This document shows positions 40,705-48,563 of a DNA stretch of 64,000 nt, one piece after another. The notes under the pieces are model-generated. The model was given only the letters and a program-made list of their open reading frames with translations, searched no databases and was not told the origin of the DNA. Source of the stretch: Acidobacteriota bacterium (lineage in GTDB: Bacteria; Acidobacteriota; Blastocatellia; Pyrinomonadales; Pyrinomonadaceae); NCBI GenBank assembly GCA_025463135.1, contig JAOAPY010000039.1, positions 1-64,000 on the forward strand, given 5' to 3'. The position numbers and the translations under genes were made by a program. Every line of letters starts with the position of its first letter. Position 1 is the first letter of the stretch.

Positions 40705-42477
40705 ATGTTGTCGCAGAAATACGCCCCCGCGAGAGCCCTTCGCACTGCCCTTTTTGTTGCAGCCCTCCTTTGCCTACCGGCTGGTTCGTTCCCAGCCGGG
40801 GCACAAAGCACACTCCGAGAGTTTGACACGCCCGAAAAGGTTTCCGTGTCCATTGCCAATCGTAATGGCCGTGTCAGCGTTATCGCCGCAGACGATCAGA
40901 AAAAGGTGACGGTTAACGCCAGCTCGGCTGGTGCGATGATAGAACCCGGTGATGTGCAAACCGTCGTCAAGGGCGGGAATGTCGATATCGATGTGCGCGC
41001 CCGGCGCGACCAAGATCGGATTGACGTCACAGTCCGCGTCCCGGCGCGTTCGCGGATCCGTATCGCGAGTGGCGCCGGCTCGGTTGACGTCGTCGGTAAC
41101 GTGGAATACGCGGACGTGCAAACCAATACCGGCACCATCCACGCTGACGTACCACTCGATCGCCTGAACTTTAATTTTCTGTGGCACGCCAGCCGGCCGC
41201 GGTTCTTGAGCGATGTCGAGTTGCCGGAAGTGAAAGAGAAGGCCGGCGGCATTTTCACGATTTCCGGAAGCCTGGACGGCGATCAGCTCAGCAAGAAAAA
41301 AGCAAAGAAGGAAAAGAAGCCGAAAGAGTCGGAGGCCGGCCAGACGGCGCCCACCCGCGAGCTGGTAAGCCTCAACCTCCGCACCGAACGCGGCGTGATT
41401 CTATTGAATGTCGATCCCAGCATGGTTCCCAGCGACCTGCACGAACGACCATTGACCGAAGCAGCCAAAGCGATTGTGCGCAGCGGTGATCTGACCTTGA
41501 TCGAAGCCATCCGCAAAGTCTCGCCGAAAATGTTTGGCGACTATGCAAAGACCCTGCCGCCTTTCGAAAAGGAACCAACGCTCAACAGAGGTTCAGCGCC
41601 AATGCAGTTTGTGACAACCGTGGCGCCCCAGACGATGCGCATTCACGCCAGCGTCACCGACCGCAACGGCCGCGCTATTGGTGATTTGAAAAGTTCGGAT
41701 TTTACGATTCTCGAAAATGGATCCGAGCGCAAAGTCATGAGCGTGGCTCCGGCTAACGAACCGTTCAATCTGGTGATGTTGCTGGATGTTTCGGGGAGCG
41801 TCGAAGAGCGCCTGGACTTTATTCGCAAAGCGGCGCGCGATTTTCTGAAGACGGCGAGCCCGCAGGATCGGATATCGATTATCAGTTTTCGTGACGACAT
41901 TCAGGTTATCTCGAACTTCAGCACGGACCGGCGGCTGCTTTCAAAAAAATTGGATGAGATCGAAGCGGGTGGCGCGACGGCGCTTTACGATTCCCTGGCG
42001 TATGTTTTGTCGAACACGTTGAAACCATTGCGCGGCGATCGGACGGCCATTGTGGTCCTGTCGGATGGTGATGACAACAAATCGTTCGTTCCCCTTCCCG
42101 CGTTGTTGGCGGCAACCAGTGAATCCGGTGCATTAATTTATCCGTTGTATGTGCCCTCGGGTTTGATACCGGAAAACAGCGTAGCCAAACCGGAAATCAC
42201 TGCCGATCCTCTGCGTTCGCGTTATCTGACGCTGACTACGCGCGCGGACGAAGACGGCCGCAAGCTCGCCCAGGCTTCGGGTGGAGTTTACTACCCGATC
42301 CACCGGCTGGAAGATCTGCAACGCGCCTACGACGATGTCGTGGCCCAGCTGCGCACGGCCTATACAATCACCTACGCGTCCAACTCTGAGCCCACCCACC
42401 GCAGCGTCAAGGTTCGGGCCCATCGCGACGGTTCTTCAGTGCGCCTGAGTCCCGTGGTTGGTGTGGCAACACCCTGA
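40705..42477 (+). CDS. Exported VWFA-domain protein
   Basis: A 590-aa secreted protein. A signal peptide covers about residues 1-34 (ending PAGAQ). Residues 40-150 contain the repetitive beta-helix-like pattern of DUF4097-type adhesin domains (RVSVIAADDQKKVTV, RIRIASGAGSVDVVG). A Lys/Glu-rich linker near 195 (KKKAKKEKKPKE) and a Bacteroidetes/acidobacterial-type lead-in follow. The von Willebrand A domain at about 345-560 has MLLDVSGSV (an intact metal-ion-dependent DxSxS motif) and VLSDGDDN. It resembles the VWFA-related Acidobacterial domain family. A surface adhesion or assembly role is likely. The start at 40705 is taken because the upstream frame would not encode a signal peptide. Confidence 0.85.
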   Translation: MLSQKYAPARALRTALFVAALLCLPAGSFPAGAQSTLREFDTPEKVSVSIANRNGRVSVIAADDQKKVTVNASSAGAMIEPGDVQTVVKGGNVDIDVRARRDQDRIDVTVRVPARSRIRIASGAGSVDVVGNVEYADVQTNTGTIHADVPLDRLNFNFLWHASRPRFLSDVELPEVKEKAGGIFTISGSLDGDQLSKKKAKKEKKPKESEAGQTAPTRELVSLNLRTERGVILLNVDPSMVPSDLHERPLTEAAKAIVRSGDLTLIEAIRKVSPKMFGDYAKTLPPFEKEPTLNRGSAPMQFVTTVAPQTMRIHASVTDRNGRAIGDLKSSDFTILENGSERKVMSVAPANEPFNLVMLLDVSGSVEERLDFIRKAARDFLKTASPQDRISIISFRDDIQVISNFSTDRRLLSKKLDEIEAGGATALYDSLAYVLSNTLKPLRGDRTAIVVLSDGDDNKSFVPLPALLAATSESGALIYPLYVPSGLIPENSVAKPEITADPLRSRYLTLTTRADEDGRKLAQASGGVYYPIHRLEDLQRAYDDVVAQLRTAYTITYASNSEPTHRSVKVRAHRDGSSVRLSPVVGVATP

Positions 42478-42617
42478 CAATTCCAACTCAACAAATTTTC
42501 GTTAGGGCCATAAAGACGGTGAGCAATGACAACAAGCAACGAGCTAACACTTGTGAGGCTGGATATTAGAGAACTGCTTTCGACGCGTAGCGTCGATAAG
42601 TAGTTACCAGGTTTACG

Positions 42618-44021
42618 ATGAGCCAACCCCTGTTCGCAGCCCTTTTCGACGAAGCTGAAAGCCGCCCGCTGAGCGTGTCGGAGCTGACGAATTCCGTACG
42701 CGTCGCCCTCGAGACGCGCTTTGCCTCAGTCTGGGTCGAAGGCGAAATCTCCAATTTCAAAGCACATTCATCGGGCCACTGGTATTTCACTTTGAAGGAC
42801 GCAGGCGCACAGCTGCGCGCGAAATGCTTTCGCTCTTCGAATACTCGGATTCGTTTTCGTCCCCAGGATGGTTTGCGTGTGCGCGCGCGCGGCCGGCTCA
42901 GTGTTTATGTGCCGCGTGGTGAATATGAATTAGTGGTTGAGTCGCTGGATCCGGTTGGGGCCGGCGCGCTGCGCGTCGCTTTCGAGCAACTGCGCGACCG
43001 GCTCAAAGCCGAAGGGTTGTTCGCGGCCGAGCTAAAGCGTCCCCTGCCCGTCTTTCCTCGTCGGGTAGGCGTCATCACCTCACCCACCGGCGCTGCGATT
43101 CGCGATATTCTCAATGTCATCTCCCGTCGCACGCGCACCGTCCACGTCTTGTTTACCCCCGCCCGAGTACAGGGCGAGGGCGCGAGTCGAGAGGTTGCCC
43201 GCGCGATCCGCTTTATCAACCAATATCACCAGCGCGCTCTTGCTGAAGGCCGCCACGAAGACGCAGTCGACGTTTTGATTGTGGGACGCGGCGGCGGCTC
43301 GACCGAAGACTTGTGGGCTTTCAATGAAGAAGAGGTGGCCCGGGCGATTCGCGGTTCTGTGATACCCGTTATTTCCGCGGTGGGCCACGAAACCGATTTC
43401 AGCATCGCAGATTTCGTCGCCGACCTGCGCGCCCCAACCCCTTCCGCAGCCGCTGAACTGGTCGCCGCGCACGAGGATGAACTTTGTACCCGGCTCGCGC
43501 AGTTGGACCGCAACCTGCAACGGTTAATGCGTTACAAGATCATCGACGCTCGCACTCGAGTGCAGCAGCATGCGCTGTCGCAGGTGTTTGATGAAGTACG
43601 GGGCAAGCTGCGCGAGGCCCGGCGGGAAACAGACCAGGCCACTCGTGAGTTGCAAACGCTGGTGCATCTCGCATTTCAAAATGCGCGGCGACGCGCGGAC
43701 CAGATCGCCCTGCGGCTGGCGCCGGCGCAACTGCGGGAACACCTGACCGAGGCGCGCGCGCGCTTTGATTACGTTTATACTGGTTGCCAGACAGCAACCG
43801 TGGCCCGCCTGGACGAAAAGAAAAAACGGTTGGGCCTCGCGGCCGCTTCGCTCGACGCCCTCTCGCCTCTGGCGGTGTTACAACGCGGCTATGCGATTGC
43901 TCAGGATGCAAATGGGCGGCTGGTGCGCGATGCACAAGCGGTCGCGCCCGGTGATATGTTGCGGGTGCGCCTGGCCAGGGGAAACCTGAACTGTCGCGTC
44001 GAGGATGCAAAGGAGAATTGA
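42618..44021 (+). CDS. xseA: Exodeoxyribonuclease VII large subunit
   Basis: The catalytic subunit of exonuclease VII, which degrades single-stranded DNA in both directions. The N-terminal OB fold (VWVEGEISNFKAHSSGHWYFTLKD) is followed by the nuclease core with RVGVITSPTGAAIRDIL and VDVLIVGRGGGSTEDLWAFNEE. SAVGHETDFSIADFVADLRAPTPSAAAEL follows. The long coiled-coil region from about 280 to 400 and the C-terminal end are complete. The length of 467 aa is normal. It is immediately followed by a membrane protein gene, and the partner xseB comes about 1.1 kb later after a MITE-like insertion. Confidence 0.96.
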   Translation: MSQPLFAALFDEAESRPLSVSELTNSVRVALETRFASVWVEGEISNFKAHSSGHWYFTLKDAGAQLRAKCFRSSNTRIRFRPQDGLRVRARGRLSVYVPRGEYELVVESLDPVGAGALRVAFEQLRDRLKAEGLFAAELKRPLPVFPRRVGVITSPTGAAIRDILNVISRRTRTVHVLFTPARVQGEGASREVARAIRFINQYHQRALAEGRHEDAVDVLIVGRGGGSTEDLWAFNEEEVARAIRGSVIPVISAVGHETDFSIADFVADLRAPTPSAAAELVAAHEDELCTRLAQLDRNLQRLMRYKIIDARTRVQQHALSQVFDEVRGKLREARRETDQATRELQTLVHLAFQNARRRADQIALRLAPAQLREHLTEARARFDYVYTGCQTATVARLDEKKKRLGLAAASLDALSPLAVLQRGYAIAQDANGRLVRDAQAVAPGDMLRVRLARGNLNCRVEDAKEN

Positions 44022-44825
44022 TTGTCAGCTGATCCCAATCAACCAAATGAAGGTGCGCGACGTCGCATTGTGATTCCGCTCGGTCAACAACAGGGCGGCT
44101 CTCCGGCGCGGGCTCGAGGTAAAGGCGATAATCCGAAAGCTGTCCCCGGCCCGCGCCGAAGTCGCCTGAGTAAGATCCTGGCAGTATTGGGAATCGCCGT
44201 TGTCGCCGTCGTGTTGTTGACGGCCGCCGGCATTTTCTTTTGGTGGCAACATTACAAGACAACTCCCTCTTATTCGCTCGCGCTGCTGGTTGATGCCGCC
44301 CAGCGAAATGACATGGCCACCGTTGATACGATCATCGATACGGATAAAGTGGTCGCCAACTTTGCCGGACAGTTGACCGATAAGGCAGCCGGTCGTTATG
44401 GTGTCGCGCTCGGCGACGGAATGAGAAAGCAGATCGAATCGCTGACCCCGAAACTGCTGCCGTCTATCAAGGAAGTTACGCGCACGGCAATGGTGGCCCG
44501 CGTCAAGGAACTTTCGCAGCAGGCAAACCAAAAGCCCTTTATTTTGGTGGCGCTGGGGATGCCTTACCTGGTGAATGTCGCGACCAGCGGAGACACCGCG
44601 AAAGCTGTGGCCGTGGTTCGCGATCAACGAGTCGAACTTGACCTGGCGCGCGCCGGTGAAGGTTGGAAAGTCGTGGCGTTCCGAGACGATGCCCTGGTGC
44701 AGCAGGCTGTCGATCAGGTTATCAAGAGTCTCCCGGTGATTGGTGCGGATAACGCGACCAAAAAATCCGGAGCGCACAGGAATCGTGGAGTCTTGCCATC
44801 GATTCCAGAGTTGAGACTGCCGTAG
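44022..44825 (+). CDS. DUF2939-like membrane protein
   Basis: A 267-aa protein with one transmembrane helix at about residues 50-72, after a basic, Gly/Arg-rich cytoplasmic head. The extracytoplasmic part starts with YSLALLVDAAQRNDMATVD, which resembles the DUF2939 opening, and has a repeated helix/strand layout. The family assignment is tentative. Translation starts at TTG immediately after the xseA stop (tga ttg), with ggag 8-9 nt upstream, suggesting coupled translation with xseA. Function unknown. A MITE-like element separates it from xseB. Confidence 0.7.
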   Translation: MSADPNQPNEGARRRIVIPLGQQQGGSPARARGKGDNPKAVPGPRRSRLSKILAVLGIAVVAVVLLTAAGIFFWWQHYKTTPSYSLALLVDAAQRNDMATVDTIIDTDKVVANFAGQLTDKAAGRYGVALGDGMRKQIESLTPKLLPSIKEVTRTAMVARVKELSQQANQKPFILVALGMPYLVNVATSGDTAKAVAVVRDQRVELDLARAGEGWKVVAFRDDALVQQAVDQVIKSLPVIGADNATKKSGAHRNRGVLPSIPELRLP

Positions 44826-44861
44826 AGAGCACTCAACTGTCTCTGTATTGCCAGCGTCTTA

Positions 44862-45121
44862 TTACTAAAGTTCGCGTAACAAGAGCGGCTGTTATCCGGC
44901 GCCTGTAGTCTTTCAGTCCCGTAGGGACGAAATGTTTATAGAACCAGCAACCCACAGAACTTGAAAGCTTCGAAGGAGCGAAAGCTTCGGGTTAGTCAGG
45001 GCAGATTGCGCTCCTTCGGAGCCGAGACGGTATTTTTCGGATTGTGTTCTATAAACATTTCGTCCCTACGGGACTGAAGCCCATGCGATCAGAGATTCAT
45101 TGTTTAAAAGAACTTTAGTAA
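44862..45121. mobile_element. MITE-like inverted-repeat element
   Basis: A 260-bp element. The outer 12-bp perfect terminal inverted repeats are ttactaaagttc (44862-44873) and gaactttagtaa (45110-45121). The inner arms are 31 bp and perfectly complementary (44914-44944 with 45046-45076). The centre holds a smaller cgaaggagcg/cgctccttcg hairpin. It encodes no protein. A second copy is at 46372-46601 and a partial one at 10708-10750. It separates the xseA/DUF2939 pair from xseB. Confidence 0.82.
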
Positions 45122-45159
45122 CACGACACTAGACTTCCGCGGACCAACGAGATCTCTAT

Positions 45160-45441
45160 ATGAAAAACGACGAACCGCCGGTAAAGAGTTTCGAAACGTC
45201 GCTCGAAGCACTCGAAGAAATCGTGCATAAATTGGAGCAGGGCGATCTGGCGCTGGAAGAAAGCCTCGGACTTTTTGAACAAGGCATTCGTCTCTCGCGC
45301 GAATGCCAGGAAAGATTGAGCCAGGCAGAGCGGCGTATTGAGGTCCTGCTGCGCGATCAGCAGGGACGCCCAATCGTGACTCCATTCGAGGACCAGGGTC
45401 CTGAAGGATCTGAGATTACCCAGGATGACGAGCCCTTCTGA
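45160..45441 (+). CDS. xseB: Exodeoxyribonuclease VII small subunit
   Basis: A 93-aa small subunit that binds the coiled coil of XseA to make active exonuclease VII. It has the conserved opening [32 protein letters not shown], with the helical hairpin of the family, then an acidic tail. Its stop overlaps the start of ispA by 17 bp, a coupling common in bacteria (xseB-ispA). Its distance from xseA is caused by the DUF2939 gene and the MITE-like element. Confidence 0.93.
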   Translation: MKNDEPPVKSFETSLEALEEIVHKLEQGDLALEESLGLFEQGIRLSRECQERLSQAERRIEVLLRDQQGRPIVTPFEDQGPEGSEITQDDEPF

Positions 45442-46345
45442 ATTGTCAGCCGAGGCCTTGACGGACCTGCAAGAGTTCCTGGCGCAATGTCGTGTTCAAG
45501 TTGACGCGGAGTTGGACCGCCTGGTTCCCGCGGAGTCCATTTCACCCACCACCGTGCACGCCGCTATGCGCTGGAGCCTCTTTGCCGGCGGCAAACGTTT
45601 TCGCCCCGCGTTGTTGTTCGCGGTCGGCAATACCTTTGCCGCGCCCACGGATTATTTGCTGAAGAGTGCCTGCGCCCTCGAGATGATTCATACATATTCG
45701 CTCATTCACGACGATCTGCCTTCAATGGACGATGACGACCTGCGCCGCGGGCGATCCACCTGTCACGTGCGTTTTGGTGAAGCCACGGCCACGCTGGCCG
45801 GCGACGCGTTGCAGACCCTGGCTTTTCAAACTGTTGCTGAGGATGATCATCTTTCGGCGGCAACACGGGTGCAGGTTCTCAGTGAAATCGCGCGCGGAGC
45901 GGGAACGCCGCACGGAATGGTCGCGGGCCAGGCCCGGGACCTGGAAGCAGAATCACAAAACGTCACCGGCAATGATCTGGAGTGGATTCATAAGTTGAAA
46001 ACGGGCGCCCTGATCGTGGCGGCCGCGCGCTGTGGCGCGATCATCGCCAATGCCGATGAAGCGGAGTTGGCGGCAATCAGCGACTATGCCGCGCGGCTGG
46101 GATTACTGTTTCAGATTACGGACGATTTGCTTGATGTGACGGCGACAGCACAGGATTTGGGGAAGACTCCCGGTAAGGATGCGCGCGCGAACAAGGCCAC
46201 CTACCCGGCGCTTTATGGAATCGAATCAGCGCGGCAGCAGGCGGCCCAGATTCATGAACATACTATCGCCGCACTAAAGCCCCTGAACAGACGTGCTGAT
46301 CTTCTAACCACAATCGCCGACTACATCCTGCAGCGCAATGCATAG
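45425..46345 (+). CDS. ispA: Farnesyl/geranylgeranyl diphosphate synthase
   Basis: A 306-aa trans-prenyltransferase that builds C15 or C20 isoprenyl diphosphates. The first Asp-rich motif is [17 protein letters not shown] at about residues 94-110. The second is QITDDLLDV near residue 230. The conserved GGKRFRP near residue 55, and [12 protein letters not shown] near the C-terminal end, are also present. Its chain length cannot be read safely from the residues before the first motif. It overlaps xseB by 17 bp. Products would feed quinone, carotenoid or hopanoid-type lipids, of possible interest given the GMC oxidase cluster, though no direct link is shown. Confidence 0.92.
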   Translation: MTSPSELSAEALTDLQEFLAQCRVQVDAELDRLVPAESISPTTVHAAMRWSLFAGGKRFRPALLFAVGNTFAAPTDYLLKSACALEMIHTYSLIHDDLPSMDDDDLRRGRSTCHVRFGEATATLAGDALQTLAFQTVAEDDHLSAATRVQVLSEIARGAGTPHGMVAGQARDLEAESQNVTGNDLEWIHKLKTGALIVAAARCGAIIANADEAELAAISDYAARLGLLFQITDDLLDVTATAQDLGKTPGKDARANKATYPALYGIESARQQAAQIHEHTIAALKPLNRRADLLTTIADYILQRNA

Positions 46346-46371
46346 GTGAATAGCTGTCGACATTGTATCCT

Positions 46372-46601
46372 CTGTTTCTGGTTTCCGTCCCAGAGGAATG
46401 AAATGTTTATAGATCAGGCACACCATAAAACTTGAAAAGCTCCGAAGGAGCGAAATGTTTAGGTTAATCGGGGTCCGTTGCGCTCCTTCGGAGCTGAGCT
46501 GGCTAAATTTCGAGCCGTGTTCCATAAACATTTCGTCCCCTATGGGACTGAAGCCCAAATGATTGGATTCACAGACTCATGGTTACAAGAACCTTAGAGA
46601 G
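46372..46601. mobile_element. Second copy of the MITE-like element
   Basis: A diverged copy of 44862-45121. It includes aaatgtttatagatcagg at the left, a tccgaaggagcg/cgctccttcggagc centre, and ccataaacatttcgtccc then tatgggactgaag at the right. The following gattcacagactcatgg and aagaaccttag match the right end of the first copy. The left terminal repeat is not preserved. It lies between ispA and the Uma2 gene. Confidence 0.75.
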
Positions 46602-46722
46602 CCACACACCACAATCGCTCTACCAACTACCGTGGCGATGATGCAGGTCCTAAGCGAATGGCTGTCGTGTTTGGGCTATAAGAAGTTCTCGATCAGAACC
46701 GAAGCAACGCATAACAGTTTCT

Positions 46723-47382
46723 CTAAAGCCTGGACGCTCGCAGCCAATCGCGGAACGCTCGCCTGGTTGCGGTTTGGCCTTCTGTTTTGCCCTGCTCCAA
46801 AAATCGCGACAGCACATCGGGAGTGAAAACAGGAAGAACTAGGCTGGCATCTACCTCAACGTAATCCTGGCCTACTAGCTGATAGATGTCAGTTCTCTTT
46901 CCATCGTAACGCCACACTTCAGGGACCCCCATTGCGGCATAGATAGCTAGCTTGCGGGTAGATTCGCGCGAGATATCAATTTCGACGACAATGTCCGGCG
47001 GGGGATCGGTCTTCAAGTCAATCTGTTCTTTCCCAATTATCGCCCCGGCATTTGAGACGTAAAAGCAGGCATCCGGTTCGACGCCTTTGGCCAACCATTT
47101 CTGCTTGTACGTAGTTGTGCCTGCACCCTCAATGACGATATTCAACTCCTCGGCGGCGGTAAACACCAACAAGGTAATCACCAATGCAAGCTTTTCATGC
47201 TTTGAAGATGGACTCATGATCTCCAGCCTTCCCTGGTCATAGGTGACTCGAACTCCAGCACTGTCTCCCAGATCGGCTAGCAACTGTTCATACTCATCCC
47301 ACGGAACTTCATTCAAAATGAGAGTCCCACCGGCCGGCAGGTGTGCAATGGCGTCGATGTAATTTAGGGTTTGGGTGGCCAT
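46723..47382 (-). CDS. Uma2 family endonuclease-like protein
   Basis: A 219-aa protein of the Uma2/DUF820 restriction-endonuclease-like fold. The family motifs are RVTYDQGRLEIMSPSSKHEKL, EPDACFYV, PPDIVVEIDISRES and GVPEVWRYDG, with the PD-(D/E)xK-like acidic residues in place. Members are numerous in cyanobacteria and acidobacteria, often in mobile neighbourhoods, and their cellular role is unknown. The ATG at 47382 is chosen over the earlier in-frame codon because gaggatt precedes it. It lies 37 bp behind the phosphatase gene on the same strand. MITE sequence flanks it on the other side. Confidence 0.82.
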   Translation of the reverse strand: MATQTLNYIDAIAHLPAGGTLILNEVPWDEYEQLLADLGDSAGVRVTYDQGRLEIMSPSSKHEKLALVITLLVFTAAEELNIVIEGAGTTTYKQKWLAKGVEPDACFYVSNAGAIIGKEQIDLKTDPPPDIVVEIDISRESTRKLAIYAAMGVPEVWRYDGKRTDIYQLVGQDYVEVDASLVLPVFTPDVLSRFLEQGKTEGQTATRRAFRDWLRASRL

Positions 47383-47419
47383 CAGAATCCTCAATGCGAA
47401 TACTTGCTCATGATCTAAA

Positions 47420-48214
47420 TCACACAACAATCCCCGCGCGCTTTTGCATCGCCTTCAGCGCTTCGGGAATGAACGAAGTGATGTGGTGAGTCTCTTCGCG
47501 GCCGTCGGCGAAGGTCTGATACAACGTAAAGTCCGGTAGTGAAAGACCGCTCAGCGGCGACTGGTGGTTGTATCCGCTATCGATGCCGATGGCACTGTTG
47601 GAAATATAAATCCCATGGCGCCCCAACCGGCCCCGCAACGGCAGAAAAGCGGTCGGCGTATGGCCAAACACGCAGGGCTTGCCGCGATAGTTTTTGTAGA
47701 ACTCCATATCTCTAAGCCAAAGCAGAGACTGCGGCCTGCTATCGCGCGGATGCTTGCCCTGGTCCAACCCCGCATGAACATAAAATGCGTATTCGTCTTC
47801 GTGATAAAACGGCAGGCGGCGAAAGAAGGCGAGGTGCTCGGCGGGCACGCTGCTGGATATCAGGCGCCGAGCCTCGTCGAGTTCTGCCTCGGTACGGGCG
47901 CTCAAGAGCCGTCCGGTGTACTGTTCGAAGGTCCGCTCTCCGCCCGTTACCGGAGTTACCCAGATATCGCCGGAGCCGTCGATAAAATCGAGCATCATCT
48001 GCTCGTGATTGCCGCGCAAACAGATGACGCGCTCGGGGTTGCCGCGACAAAGATTGAACACCTGCTCCACACAACCAGGCGCATCGAAGCCGCGATCGAT
48101 CAAGTCACCGAGGAATATGAGAGTGTCCGCGGACGGGTCCCGCGGCAACATGTCCAGCAAACTGGTGAGCTGCGCGCAGCGACCGTGAATGTCTCCGATG
48201 ACGAAGGTCTTCAT
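47420..48214 (-). CDS. PP1/ApaH-like Ser/Thr phosphatase
   Basis: A 264-aa calcineurin-type phosphatase of the PP1/bis(5'-nucleosyl)-tetraphosphatase branch. The metal motifs are GDIHG (residues 7-11), GDLIDRG and LRGNHEQMMLDF. The later HAGLDQGKHP and CVFGHTPT complete the site. These are the hallmarks of bacterial PrpA/PrpE-type protein or diadenosine-polyphosphate phosphatases. It could reverse phosphorylation by the kinases in this window, particularly the one at 48564-51053, but this is speculation. A 350-bp gap with two repeats separates them. Confidence 0.87.
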   Translation of the reverse strand: MKTFVIGDIHGRCAQLTSLLDMLPRDPSADTLIFLGDLIDRGFDAPGCVEQVFNLCRGNPERVICLRGNHEQMMLDFIDGSGDIWVTPVTGGERTFEQYTGRLLSARTEAELDEARRLISSSVPAEHLAFFRRLPFYHEDEYAFYVHAGLDQGKHPRDSRPQSLLWLRDMEFYKNYRGKPCVFGHTPTAFLPLRGRLGRHGIYISNSAIGIDSGYNHQSPLSGLSLPDFTLYQTFADGREETHHITSFIPEALKAMQKRAGIVV

Positions 48215-48283
48215 GCTCTTACCGTAGCACAGAATTAGGGTTTAGGGGATGGGGTGTAGGGCGTAGGTAGTGGGTCAGTTTGA

Positions 48284-48340
48284 TGTCCGATAAGCTTTTA
48301 GCTTGTCGTAACGCCGCGACAAACTAAAGTTTGTCGGACA
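48284..48340. repeat. REP-like palindromic pair, fourth copy
   Basis: tgtccgataagcttttagct starts at 48284 and the opposing cgacaaactaaagtttgtcg ends near 48336, with only a short spacer. It is the most compact member of the tccgaca family. It lies in the 350-bp gap between the phosphatase and the third kinase. Confidence 0.75.
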
Positions 48341-48382
48341 TTTGCCGCGTAGACGTGCACACCGACGACGTGCCCCGAACCC

Positions 48383-48492
48383 ATTTTCCATTTTCCATTT
48401 GGCATTTTTCATTTGGCAGAAACGATCTTTAGGTTCACCTGCAGCATCGTCGTCTCGCGCCAATGAAAACGGGAAATGGAAAATGGAAAATC
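48383..48492. repeat. Inverted repeat, attttccatttg family
   Basis: The left arm cattttccattttccatttg faces the right arm gggaaatggaaaatggaaaa across about 75 bp. It is related to the element at 36748-36872. No gene is present from 48215 to 48563. Confidence 0.7.
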
Positions 48493-48563
48493 TCCAGGCG
48501 TATTGAGAACTCCATAATAGCCGCCTGCGAATCTCTAACCGGTGACAGCCTAACGCCTTCCGC

